A DNA stretch of 64,000 nt from Deinococcales bacterium (GTDB lineage Bacteria > Deinococcota > Deinococci > Deinococcales > JAAFIG01): the NCBI GenBank assembly GCA_013298595.1, contig JAAFIG010000003.1, positions 124,001 to 188,000 of the forward strand. The letters run 5' to 3'. The notes under the pieces were generated by a model. The model was not told where the DNA came from. It saw nothing but the letters and a program-made list of their open reading frames with translations, and ran no database searches. The position numbers and the translations under genes were made by a program. Of this stretch, positions 18,196-26,638 are shown in pieces. Position 1 is the stretch's first letter. Each line of letters opens with the position of its first letter.

Positions 18196-19070
18196 GCCTC
18201 GAGTTGAGCTGCCGAGATAAACCCACTAGCACCCCCAACACTGCTGAGTTTTTGTGAAGCAAAACGTACTGCTCGAGCAATTGCTAAACGAGCATCACCT
18301 GTTTTGACATGAAAATAGACAAAACTCGAGAAAAGCGCGTCCCCTGCACCAATGGTACTTTTGATATTTGGGTTTGGCACGCTTGGCTCGAGATGCACAG
18401 GTTGATTTCGTTCAAATAACCAGGCACCTTGTACACCTGCTCCAACCACAACCATTTGTATATTTGCAAAGCGCTGCAATGACTCGAGGGCTATTGCTGC
18501 TGGGTTTTCAAGACGTTCAGCACTAAAAAAAAGGACTGTAGCAAATACCAGAAATTCTTGGTCATAAGGGTTATCAAGATCAACAATGGCATGTAAATCT
18601 GTGTAAATTGGAATGTTTTTATCTCGAGCCAGTTGCAAAGCAGAACGAGCAAAATTAATATTACAAATCACAGCCGCATCCACATTTGCTAAAGCCACCT
18701 CGAGTTGATGCGGATTCAAGCGCCGCTCTTGAATATCTTTTAAATCGGTGTGAATACTGCGTTGCCCAGTTGCATCCAATAAAATCACACTTTGTGGATG
18801 CTCAGGCACCCACTCGAGATACAAAGCTAAACTGTCTTGCTGGACAAATGATTGCACCATTTGTCCAGCCATATCTGAACCCATTAGTGAGCAAAAATGC
18901 ACATCTGCTCCTAAGGTTTTGAGTGCTAAAGCCACATTGAGACCCACACCACTTGAGCTGCTACCAATACCAAAAAATGGGTAACGCACCGAAGCGTACT
19001 CGAGTGGAAACTGTTCAATTTGTAGTGTTGTCTCGAGATTGATTAAACCTGCCACAAAAATTTTCATCAC
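18192..19070 (-). CDS. PfkB-family carbohydrate kinase
   Basis: 292 residues of the ribokinase fold. The N-terminal glycine-rich SSSSGVGLNVALALKTLGA and the C-terminal STIGAGDALFSSF with the anion-hole/catalytic GAGD are diagnostic. It phosphorylates a sugar or nucleoside; the exact substrate is not clear. Its start overlaps the stop of the upstream MarR gene as ATGATGA, so the two are translationally coupled and probably share one promoter. Confidence 0.88.
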   Translation of the reverse strand: MMKIFVAGLINLETTLQIEQFPLEYASVRYPFFGIGSSSSGVGLNVALALKTLGADVHFCSLMGSDMAGQMVQSFVQQDSLALYLEWVPEHPQSVILLDATGQRSIHTDLKDIQERRLNPHQLEVALANVDAAVICNINFARSALQLARDKNIPIYTDLHAIVDLDNPYDQEFLVFATVLFFSAERLENPAAIALESLQRFANIQMVVVGAGVQGAWLFERNQPVHLEPSVPNPNIKSTIGAGDALFSSFVYFHVKTGDARLAIARAVRFASQKLSSVGGASGFISAAQLEA

Positions 19071-19570
19071 TCTGCCTCATTTGTTTGTTCAAAACCAAGC
19101 AATAATTTACGTAACAAACCACTGAGTTGTTGTTGTTCTTTGCTGCTCAGTACTGCCACCATTCGCTGGACATTGCTGGCATGAGCTGTCATGACTTGGT
19201 CTATTAAAGTTTTGCCTTGGTTTGTTAAAGCAATCAGTAAACCACGCCGATCATCTGGATTAGCTAACCGTCTAATCAAGCCCAGATGTTCTAAACGATC
19301 TAGCCGATTGGTCATTGCTCCTGAGCTGAGCATCATAGATTGATACAACATTGTGGGTGTTAACTGATACGGCGCACCATTACGCCGTAGTGTTGCAAGC
19401 ACATCAAAATCACCACGTTGCAAAGCAAATGGCAAAAAAACCAGTTGCATTGCTTGCCCAAAATGCTGCTCGAGTTTACTGATACGCCCCGTTATACCAA
19501 TTGGGCTTGCCTCGAGATCAGGGCGTTCAGAATGCCATTGCTCGAGGATGGTGTCTACCGAATCGTTCAT
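19067..19570 (-). CDS. MarR-family transcriptional regulator
   Basis: 167 residues with the winged-helix core: LTPTMLYQSMMLSSGAMTNRLDRLEHLGLI (helix-turn-helix, about 85-115) and the wing RLANPDDRRGLLIALT. TAAAAT lies 6 nt before ATG, suggesting leaderless translation. It diverges from the EamA transporter across a 49-nt gap that holds a perfect 12-bp inverted repeat, so it likely represses both itself and the transporter until a small ligand binds. It is followed by a coupled PfkB kinase. Confidence 0.9.
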   Translation of the reverse strand: MNDSVDTILEQWHSERPDLEASPIGITGRISKLEQHFGQAMQLVFLPFALQRGDFDVLATLRRNGAPYQLTPTMLYQSMMLSSGAMTNRLDRLEHLGLIRRLANPDDRRGLLIALTNQGKTLIDQVMTAHASNVQRMVAVLSSKEQQQLSGLLRKLLLGFEQTNEAE

Positions 19571-19588
19571 GGGATTATTTTACTTGAA

Positions 19589-19618
19589 ATTAAGTATCTT
19601 TATGTTAAGATACTTAAT
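19589..19618. promoter_or_regulatory. Palindromic MarR operator over the eamA promoter
   Basis: Arms ATTAAGTATCTT (19589-19600) and AAGATACTTAAT (19607-19618) are perfect, with a 6-nt centre. The eamA promoter TTGAAA (19584-19589), N16, TAAGAT (19606-19611) overlaps it, so binding would block transcription. Confidence 0.75.
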
Positions 19619-19619
19619 A

Positions 19620-20477
19620 ATGAGATATTGGCAAATTGTGCTCACTACCGCCATAGGACCTATCCTTTGGGGCACAACGTATCTTGTAACAACCCATTTT
19701 CTACCCGCAAATCATCCAATCTTCTTAGCCCTAATACGAGCCTTACCTACAGGTATTTTACTTTTACTAATCACCAAAAAATTACCCCAAGGCATTTGGA
19801 TTTGGCGCAGTATTGCTTTGGGTGTCGCCAATTTTACAGCTTTTTTTCCATTGCTTTTTTTAGCAGCTTACCGCCTACCCGGTGGTGTTGCTGCCATGCT
19901 CAGTGCTTTACAACCACTTTTTGTTATCTTTTTAGCCCGTTATGTCCTACAAACTCGAGTACAAATTGTATCTGTAGGTATGGGTTTACTTGGTGTTTTT
20001 GGCGTTGCTTTGGTGGTTTTACGTGCCGAAGCAAAACTAGACTTCATTGGTATTGCCGCAGCACTATGTGCCACCCTGATGATGGGTACAACCACTGTAC
20101 TGATTAAAAAATGGGGATTACCCACCACACCACTCAATTTCACTGCTTGGCAATTAACTGCTGGTGGCATACTCTTACTGCCAATTGCACTAATTTTTGA
20201 AGGCATCCCCACCCTTACACTCAAGCATTGGCTGGGTTTTGTATACCTTGATGGATTCAACACCATCCTCGCCTATTTTCTATGGTTTCGTGGTTTATCG
20301 TTATTACCACCAACCATACTGCCATTTCTTGGCTTACTCAGCCCTGTAGTCGCTGTGATAGTCGGTTGGTTAGTGCTCCATCAAGGATTCTCGAGTCTGC
20401 AATTTCTTGGCATGACACTGATCCTAATAGCCATTATCAGTGTACAAATTCAAAACTCGAGAACTACTTCAAACTGA
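19620..20477 (+). CDS. EamA/DMT-superfamily transporter
   Basis: 285 residues with ten predicted membrane helices arranged as two EamA repeats; GPILWGTTYLVTTHFLP and the mid-protein GTTTVLIKKWG segment mark the repeat starts. ATG at 19620 is chosen because the MarR operator ends 2 nt upstream and TAAGAT lies 8 nt before it; earlier in-frame starts would lie inside marR. Members export amino acids, metabolites or drugs. The divergent MarR gene suggests induction by a toxic or signalling small molecule. Confidence 0.88.
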   Translation: MRYWQIVLTTAIGPILWGTTYLVTTHFLPANHPIFLALIRALPTGILLLLITKKLPQGIWIWRSIALGVANFTAFFPLLFLAAYRLPGGVAAMLSALQPLFVIFLARYVLQTRVQIVSVGMGLLGVFGVALVVLRAEAKLDFIGIAAALCATLMMGTTTVLIKKWGLPTTPLNFTAWQLTAGGILLLPIALIFEGIPTLTLKHWLGFVYLDGFNTILAYFLWFRGLSLLPPTILPFLGLLSPVVAVIVGWLVLHQGFSSLQFLGMTLILIAIISVQIQNSRTTSN

Positions 20478-21221
20478 GTGCAATCCACCATCCACCAAAT
20501 GCACCGTACCTGTAATAAAACTCGCATCATCAGACAATAAAAATGCAATCATTGGCGCGATTTCACCAGGTTTACCATAGCGCCGCAATGGAATATTTCG
20601 CTCGAGATTTTCACGCACTGCTTCGCCTTGCCCTGGTTTTAAACTTTCATCGTAACCACGCATCATACTCGAGTCGAGCGGACCAGGATTGACACTATTG
20701 ACCCGAATGCCTTTGCGCCCAAATTCTGCCGAAGCACCGCGAGTTAAACCAATCACTGCGTGTTTAGCAGCATTATAGGCAATCATTCCAGGTGAACCCA
20801 GCACCCCAGCCACACTCGAGATATTGACCACACTGCCATGATGATGCTCGAGCATCAGTTTAATACCGTGCTTCATGCCCAGAAATACCCCGGTCACATT
20901 AACCGCCAGCACCCGTTCAAACGATTCCACAGGATACGAAATCACACTACCAGGCGCACCACCAATACCAGCATTGTTAACCAAGCCATGCAAAGCCCCA
21001 AAACGTTCCTTGGTAGCAGCAATTACCCGTTGCCAATCGGCTTCTGAAGTCACATCATGCTCGAGTAGCAAAGCATCCGGTAAACCCAGTTTTTGTAAAC
21101 CCTCGAGGGTTTGATCGGTTAAAACCAATTTTGCACCTTTGGAGGCGAGTAATTTGGCTGTAGCAGCACCAATTTCACCAGCTGCACCTGTAACTAAAAC
21201 CACTTTATTTTCTAAGGACAT
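20469..21221 (-). CDS. Short-chain dehydrogenase/reductase
   Basis: 250 residues. TGAAGEIGAATA is the NAD(P) binding glycine motif, LVNNAGIGG the NNAG motif, and YNAAKHAVIG the catalytic YxxxK, with serine in VVNISSVAG. ATG at 21221 (MSLENK) is chosen over an upstream in-frame start because TATACT ends 5 nt before it. C-terminal FITGTVHLVDGG is typical of classical SDRs. Substrate is unknown. It overlaps the EamA stop by 9 nt in convergent orientation. Confidence 0.9.
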   Translation of the reverse strand: MSLENKVVLVTGAAGEIGAATAKLLASKGAKLVLTDQTLEGLQKLGLPDALLLEHDVTSEADWQRVIAATKERFGALHGLVNNAGIGGAPGSVISYPVESFERVLAVNVTGVFLGMKHGIKLMLEHHHGSVVNISSVAGVLGSPGMIAYNAAKHAVIGLTRGASAEFGRKGIRVNSVNPGPLDSSMMRGYDESLKPGQGEAVRENLERNIPLRRYGKPGEIAPMIAFLLSDDASFITGTVHLVDGGLHSV

Positions 21222-21279
21222 GACAAAGTATACTCGAGGAACAGCAAAAATTCTTTCTTTCAGAAATTTTAGAAAAATC

Positions 21280-22194
21280 ATGCTTTACTTAACTGCCATG
21301 CCCTACCTTTTGATTCTTTGCTGCTGCTTATTTTTATCCACTGCCAATGCCCAAAGTCGCAGCGCTTGGAGTGCCATTTGGGATCCATACTTATTACCAA
21401 TTGGCACAGCCCCAATTACCACTGGATGCAGCTTAGACACAGGTTTTCGTATTGCTAATTACCTCAGTTATAATCAAGGCACTTGGGGCAATATCAACAC
21501 CGACCTCGAGACTTGGCAACTTCGGGTTGGTGCTTCTATTGCCACGGATTACGGCGAATTTAGTGCCAGCATCCCACTGACCTTAGCTTGGACAGGCATC
21601 CTAGACCCAGTACTCAACCTTGTGCATCGTGTACTCAATGTTGGTGTCAGCCCAGAACCCGCCCTTGATGAAATTCGTTACACCATCAACGCAGGTGGTA
21701 ACACCCGATCCATCAGTGGCACCCGCTTTGGCATTGGCGATGCCAACCTCAGTTGGGCATACACACTCGAGCCAGTCTGGACACGCATTACCCTTGGCAT
21801 TCCTACAGGTGACAGTACCCGCTGGTTAGGCGCAGGCGGCTGGCGCATCCAATTTGCCATTGCCCTCGAGCAACCACTGTACAGCCTCGCCTTTGCTGTA
21901 CTGATACCTTTAAGTAAAATTGCTATTCTCGAGGATTTTCAACAACAAATCAGTTTACAAGCCTTACTCCGCTGGCAACTCCCGTGGGAATTACCAGGTT
22001 CACTCGAGTTTCTTGCCAGTACCAGCCCAGCCCAAATCGGTGGACAATTCGCAGCTTTGACCATTGCCATACGCATTCTTTGGCAAAACGATAGCATTGG
22101 CACAATCAGTTTCAATGAAGATTTTATGCCAACCCTACCCGACGTGGTACTGGCATGGGACAAGCGCTTTTTACTACCTTGCGAATTGAGATAA
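21280..22194 (+). CDS. Exported probable outer-membrane beta-barrel protein
   Basis: 304 residues from ATG at 21280; ATG at 21298 is an alternative. A signal peptide (LLILCCCLFLSTANAQS) is followed by strands rich in alternating hydrophobic residues (ETWQLRVGASIATDYGEFSA, FGIGDANLSWAYTL, TRITLGIPTGDS). The pattern resembles the DUF3187-like beta-barrel group, but I am not certain of that assignment. It may sit in the outer membrane. The gene starts 58 nt from the divergent SDR start. Confidence 0.65.
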   Translation: MLYLTAMPYLLILCCCLFLSTANAQSRSAWSAIWDPYLLPIGTAPITTGCSLDTGFRIANYLSYNQGTWGNINTDLETWQLRVGASIATDYGEFSASIPLTLAWTGILDPVLNLVHRVLNVGVSPEPALDEIRYTINAGGNTRSISGTRFGIGDANLSWAYTLEPVWTRITLGIPTGDSTRWLGAGGWRIQFAIALEQPLYSLAFAVLIPLSKIAILEDFQQQISLQALLRWQLPWELPGSLEFLASTSPAQIGGQFAALTIAIRILWQNDSIGTISFNEDFMPTLPDVVLAWDKRFLLPCELR

Positions 22195-22330
22195 GAATTT
22201 GAAAAATAAAACCAGCACAACAATAAAACGTACCAGCACCCCAAAATACCCAAACAGGTAGCACACTCGAGCCATGCACAAACCAATTCAGCACTCGAGC
22301 AATCTCGAGTGCTAACAGTAACAACAACAT
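22124..22330 (-). CDS. Possible small two-helix membrane protein (antisense to neighbouring gene end)
   Basis: 68 codons from ATG at 22330, overlapping the end of the upstream plus-strand gene by 71 nt. The reading frame gives a hydrophobic N-terminus (MLLLLLALEIARVLNWFV) and a second hydrophobic stretch (LPVWVFWGAGTFYCCAGFIF) followed by basic residues. Three CTCGAG copies fall as CTC-GAG, CT-CGA-G and TCG-AG in plausible codons. No Shine-Dalgarno or -10 box is clear. It may be spurious. Confidence 0.25.
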   Translation of the reverse strand: MLLLLLALEIARVLNWFVHGSSVLPVWVFWGAGTFYCCAGFIFQILISIRKVVKSACPMPVPRRVGLA

Positions 22331-22367
22331 GGACAATGGTATTCTTCATGTACCAGAAAGGACACCC

Positions 22368-22826
22368 ATGAATCTTAAAACCCTCATCAGTGCTAGTTTT
22401 TTATTCCTCGGAGCAGCAATAGCTGCCAACACACTCGTGGATTTATCACAAGTCAAAGACGTTGTACCTTTCCAAAAAATCAATGCCACCATACAAATTG
22501 CAGGAAAACCCAACGTTAAATTTGAATACGGCAAATACCAAATCAGTGCAGGACGACTCGAGTGGATGATCGAAAAAAGTTACGACGGTACATTCGCAAC
22601 CCAGAAAAAAATTGATCTCGAGTACTTTGAATCCAAAAAAGTGATTGAAGAAAAACCAAACCTTGTGATCTACGAATCTGGTTTACTAGGCATTAAAAGC
22701 ATTAGTTTCTTGTATTACACCAAAGTCAGTGGGGGCGTGTTTTGTCGCACTACCACCAGTAAAACCACACTAGCTGAAGCTCGAGCAATGATCAAAGCCT
22801 GTGAGACAATCACTACGAAAAAATAA
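22368..22826 (+). CDS. Small exported protein of unknown function
   Basis: 152 residues from ATG at 22368, preceded by GAAAGGA 6 nt upstream. A signal peptide (MNLKTLISASFLFLGAAIAAN) leads a mixed alpha/beta domain with two cysteines (VFCRTT, IKACETI) near the C-terminus that could form a disulfide in the periplasm. I recognise no family. It ends just before a GGGCGAGGCA palindrome and faces valS. Confidence 0.65.
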   Translation: MNLKTLISASFLFLGAAIAANTLVDLSQVKDVVPFQKINATIQIAGKPNVKFEYGKYQISAGRLEWMIEKSYDGTFATQKKIDLEYFESKKVIEEKPNLVIYESGLLGIKSISFLYYTKVSGGVFCRTTTSKTTLAEARAMIKACETITTKK

Positions 22827-22830
22827 AGCA

Positions 22831-22850
22831 GGGCGAGGCATGCCTCGCCC
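22831..22850. repeat. Dispersed palindrome GGGCGAGGCA/TGCCTCGCCC followed by CTACGG
   Basis: A perfect 10+10 bp palindrome lies between two convergent genes. Related copies occur at 26619, 47939 and (degenerate) 54884, all with CCCCTACG on one side. It may also act as a transcription stop, but there is no U-tract. Confidence 0.75.
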
Positions 22851-22857
22851 CTACGGT

Positions 22858-25491
22858 TTACGCAAATTGCGCTAAAACTTTTTGTAATCTTTCTAACTGC
22901 ATTCCAAAATCCTCAATCCGACGGCGCTCCTCGAACAACACATCTTCAGGGGCGTTCTTCACAAAGTTCTCGTTGCTTAATTTGCCTTTGGCTTGCTGCA
23001 CTTGCTTCTCTAACTCAACCACTTTTTTCTTGCCTCGAGTCACGTACTCGCTTGTATCAATCAGTCCCTCGAGAGCCAGTAACACCTCGAGTCCGGGCGC
23101 AACTGAGTTAATAATTTTACCGCTCACACTGCCCAGTTCGGCTTTGGCAAGCCCTGTAAACGTCTCGAGGTTCTTGCTAACTGCACCCGCGTTGATGCCA
23201 TCCACAGCCACAGTTAAAACTTGCATTGGAGGAATCATCAATTCGTTCCGCAAGACCCGCACGGCAGTAATCGCATTTTTAACTTTCTCAAATTCCTCGA
23301 GAGAAGCGTTGTCCACCGCAAATTCATCAGCTCGAGGGAATGGTTCAAAAGCAAGTTGCTGATGTTTAGGGTTCAGTGCTGCATAAATTTCTGAGGTAAT
23401 AAACGGCATGAATGGATGCAGCAATTTCAGAATCGCCTCGAGAACCCGTTTAATTGTGGCTTGCGTGACTGGATTCTGACTTTTCAAAGCTGGTTTCGCC
23501 GCTTCGATGTACCAATCACAAAAATCATCCCACGTAAAACTGTAAATCGTGCGAATTGCCGCACCAAGATCATACGCCTCGAGTTGCGCTGTGGCAGTGG
23601 CAATGGTTTCAGAAAGCCTCGAGACAATCCAAGCATCCGCGAGGGTCACGCCAAAACTAGCGGGTGCAGCACTTAAACTCATGCCATTTTCCGAATGTCC
23701 AGTCTCGAGATTCATCATGGCGAACCGAGAAGCATTCCAGAGTTTATTGGCAAAATTCCGCCCCATTTCGTAACGGCGCTCATCGTGCTTGATGTCCTGC
23801 CCACCCGTGGACAAATACGCCCATGCAAAACGACAACCGTCCACACCGTACTTATCCATTAACTCGAGCGGATCAATACCATTGTTCTTGGATTTCGACA
23901 TTTTCTGACCCTTGGCATCCAAGTACAACCCATGCAGCATCACAGTATGAAATGGCGCTTGACCCGTAAATTCAAAACCTGACATTTGCATCCGAGCCAC
24001 CCAGAAAAACAGGATGTCATAACCTGTCACCAGAACATCATTTGGGTAGAACTTAGCTAAATCCTCGGTTTGGTCGGGGTAACCCATCGTCGAAAAATTC
24101 CACAACGCGCTCGAGAACCACGTATCGAACACATCAGGGTCTCGAGTCAAAGTCAAGTGCGCGTAACGCGGGTCTTGATCGCAATCAAGATCAGGATTCT
24201 CGAGATCAGGCACGTACACTTTACCTTCGGCATCGTACCAAGCAGGAATTTGATGCCCCCACCAAAGTTGCCGCCCAATTGCCCATTCACGAATATTCTC
24301 GAGCCAATCCCGATTGACTTTGGTGTACCGTTCAGGCACAATTTTTATTCTGCCATCCTCGAGCGCATCCAACACTTGCTTGGCGGGCTTCTCCATTTTG
24401 CACCACCACTGCGTCATGACCATTGGCTCAACAGGTTCTTTGGTACGCTCCGAAATCCCCATGCTGACCTTATAATCCTTCGCCTCGAGTAATGCGCCAC
24501 TCGCCTCGAGCGCCTTCACCACAGCTTTACGAGCCGCGAAACGCTCCATACCACGGAATTCCTCAGGCACAAGATCAGACACCAACTTGGCGAACTTATC
24601 AATCACACTGGGCGTAGCAAGGTTATGCCGCAAACCAATTTCAAAATCGGTTGGGTCATGAGCAGGCGTGATTTTCAGGCAACCCGTGCCAAAATCCATT
24701 TCAACACTCGAGTCGGCAATAATTGGAATCAGACGATTAGTCAATGGGATACGCACTTTTTTACCCACCATGCTCGAGAAACGCGTATCCTCTGGATGCA
24801 CTGCCACAGCCTGATCGGCAAAAATGGTTTCAGGTCGCACCGTTGCCACGTTCATTGCGCCACTGCCATCCTCGAGTTGATACGCCAAGGTATACATTTT
24901 GCCCTGACGATCCTCACGGTCAACTTCGAGATCGGACAACACGGTTTGCGCCACAGGGTCCCAATTAACAATTTTTTCACCACGGTACGCCATGCCTTTA
25001 GCCACGTACTCAATAAAAGTCCGACGCACCGCTTTGGACAACCCAGCATCCATCGTAAAACGTTCTCGAGACCAATCGGCAGACACACCAAGGCGAGTTA
25101 ATTGCTTCAGAATCGTGCCGCCATTCTTTTCCTTGAATGCCCAAACTCGATCTAAGAATTTCTCACGTCCAAGGTCGGACTTATGCAGTCCCTCGAGTGC
25201 CAATTCTTTTTCGACCAGCACTTGGGTACTAATACCCGCATGATCCGTACCAGGCAAGTACAACGCCTCGAAACCCGCCATGCGCTTAAAACGAGTCAGG
25301 ACATCAATAATAGTATTATCCAAAGCATGACCAAGGTGGAGACTACCTGTCACATTCGGCGGCGGGATGACAATAGTAAAAGCGGGTTTACTCGAGGTGG
25401 CATCGGCACGAAACGTACCCGGTTTAGCCCAGAGTTCAGCCCAAGAAGATTCGACAGACGATGGTTCGTATTTAGTGGGTAATTCATTCAT
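22858..25491 (-). CDS. valS: Valyl-tRNA synthetase
   Basis: 877 residues, full length for ValRS. The class I signatures are intact: HLGHALDN in PPPNVTGSLHLGHA (about residue 45) and KMSKS in GQKMSKSKNNG (about 530). The editing domain (CP1) lies between, the anticodon-binding domain follows, and a C-terminal coiled coil rich in Lys/Glu/Gln (VELEKQVQQAKGKL) is typical of ValRS. It charges tRNA-Val. AAGGAA lies 6 nt before ATG. A T-box leader lies about 2.1 kb upstream on the same strand, separated by two other genes. Confidence 0.96.
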   Translation of the reverse strand: MNELPTKYEPSSVESSWAELWAKPGTFRADATSSKPAFTIVIPPPNVTGSLHLGHALDNTIIDVLTRFKRMAGFEALYLPGTDHAGISTQVLVEKELALEGLHKSDLGREKFLDRVWAFKEKNGGTILKQLTRLGVSADWSRERFTMDAGLSKAVRRTFIEYVAKGMAYRGEKIVNWDPVAQTVLSDLEVDREDRQGKMYTLAYQLEDGSGAMNVATVRPETIFADQAVAVHPEDTRFSSMVGKKVRIPLTNRLIPIIADSSVEMDFGTGCLKITPAHDPTDFEIGLRHNLATPSVIDKFAKLVSDLVPEEFRGMERFAARKAVVKALEASGALLEAKDYKVSMGISERTKEPVEPMVMTQWWCKMEKPAKQVLDALEDGRIKIVPERYTKVNRDWLENIREWAIGRQLWWGHQIPAWYDAEGKVYVPDLENPDLDCDQDPRYAHLTLTRDPDVFDTWFSSALWNFSTMGYPDQTEDLAKFYPNDVLVTGYDILFFWVARMQMSGFEFTGQAPFHTVMLHGLYLDAKGQKMSKSKNNGIDPLELMDKYGVDGCRFAWAYLSTGGQDIKHDERRYEMGRNFANKLWNASRFAMMNLETGHSENGMSLSAAPASFGVTLADAWIVSRLSETIATATAQLEAYDLGAAIRTIYSFTWDDFCDWYIEAAKPALKSQNPVTQATIKRVLEAILKLLHPFMPFITSEIYAALNPKHQQLAFEPFPRADEFAVDNASLEEFEKVKNAITAVRVLRNELMIPPMQVLTVAVDGINAGAVSKNLETFTGLAKAELGSVSGKIINSVAPGLEVLLALEGLIDTSEYVTRGKKKVVELEKQVQQAKGKLSNENFVKNAPEDVLFEERRRIEDFGMQLERLQKVLAQFA

Positions 25492-25506
25492 AGTTGATTC
25501 CTTGAG

Positions 25507-26571
25507 TCATATGTTGGAGTGTTTATAGATAACGGAATTGCCAAGCAAATTGATCATATCTTGCCTTTCAAGTTGTATTTTAGAAAGATAATCAGATTTT
25601 TTTTCAAAGTAAACAGATACCTGTAAAACTCTCAAATTAAAACGTTCTTCTGAAAATAATTTTTCATAAATTAAATGAAAATTTTTAGCTATTTTTTGAT
25701 ATATTTCAATCATCTTTTCAGGTTGAAGATTACAATTATTTACTGCTCTGTAAAATAAATGTGACTGTAGATTATTTTCACGACCAAAAGCTGGTGGATA
25801 ATTATCATTATTATTTGGATCATAAATCCAACTAGTGTCTTCAAAAAAGATAAGTGATATCAATTCTATTAAAATGGATAAAAATTCAACTCTATTTTCA
25901 TTTGAGTCTATTATCCAAATATTCGGGTGTTCTTTGTTCAACTGCTGCAAGTAAATCAAAATTAAATCAATAGCAATAGAATCTGCATCAATTTCAATCA
26001 TTTCTTTTACTTTTTTCGAGGCGTTCGTTTTGATAAATTTTTCGGATATAGTTTTAGTGTCGCTTAGAAGTTCAAAATGCCCTCTACGAATATGAGCCAA
26101 TTCGTGTGAAATCACATAAAAAAAAGAAATCTTGTGAAGTAAATCCGCGTATTCCCTTCTTTTTGGGCATTTTGGTAATTGAATTTCACTTTTAATTTGT
26201 GACAAGTCAATAGGGATTTCATTACAAAATGGATCTAAATCTTCTTCAAGTTCAATATTTCCAATATGGGGTAGAAATAAATTGTTCCCTAATAAAATAT
26301 AAGAAAGTTTTTCAAGGGTAGTATAAACTCCTTTTGTAAATGAAATGATTTCTATTTTGCCTTCTTTATAACAATCTGCGTAAAAATTATCATCAAGAGA
26401 TATTAAAATAGTGGGTTTCTCTAAATTTACATCATTAAGAAATTCACAAAAGTCAATAAAATTATCTAGTTCGTTTGCGGTTGATTCCACAGTACCGCCA
26501 ATTTCACTTAACACTTCTTTGAATGGAAAATGCCGTGAGTAATACTGATCAATAATCGAATTTTGGCTCAT
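25507..26571 (-). CDS. AT-rich protein with HELAH zinc-metallopeptidase motif
   Basis: 354 residues. VISHELAHIRRGHFELL (about residues 153-169) provides an HExxH zinc site, and EIDADSIAID (about 191-200) could give the third ligand, a layout like IrrE/ImmA, M48-like or Lit-type peptidases. No signal peptide or membrane helix is seen. Base composition is clearly more AT-rich than its neighbours and the gene has no CTCGAG in over 1 kb, where about ten would be expected, so recent acquisition is likely. AAAGGA lies 5-6 nt before ATG. It sits in line between the Nudix gene and valS. A role in phage defence or mobile-element control is possible but not shown. Confidence 0.75.
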   Translation of the reverse strand: MSQNSIIDQYYSRHFPFKEVLSEIGGTVESTANELDNFIDFCEFLNDVNLEKPTILISLDDNFYADCYKEGKIEIISFTKGVYTTLEKLSYILLGNNLFLPHIGNIELEEDLDPFCNEIPIDLSQIKSEIQLPKCPKRREYADLLHKISFFYVISHELAHIRRGHFELLSDTKTISEKFIKTNASKKVKEMIEIDADSIAIDLILIYLQQLNKEHPNIWIIDSNENRVEFLSILIELISLIFFEDTSWIYDPNNNDNYPPAFGRENNLQSHLFYRAVNNCNLQPEKMIEIYQKIAKNFHLIYEKLFSEERFNLRVLQVSVYFEKKSDYLSKIQLERQDMINLLGNSVIYKHSNI

Positions 26572-26618
26572 AAATCCTTTTTGTTTCTCGAGGCTCGAGC
26601 TTGGGGCTTTAGCTGGTT

Positions 26619-26638
26619 GGGCGAGGCAAGTCTTGCCC
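26619..26638. repeat. Dispersed palindrome, imperfect copy (GGGCGAGGCAAGTCTTGCCC)
   Basis: The arms match the 22831 copy except for inner changes, and the copy is again followed by CCTACGGCTT. It lies between the Nudix stop and the AT-rich gene start, possibly at the junction of the imported segment. Confidence 0.65.

Noticed and set aside
22290-22313. Terminator-like hairpin AGCACTCGAG/CTCGAGTGCT
   Set aside because: No U-tract follows, and the two hexamers can be explained as codons of the possible small antisense gene or as chance pairing.
24625-25101. Long plus-strand frame antisense to valS
   Set aside because: It is a shadow of the valS coding strand with no initiation signals.
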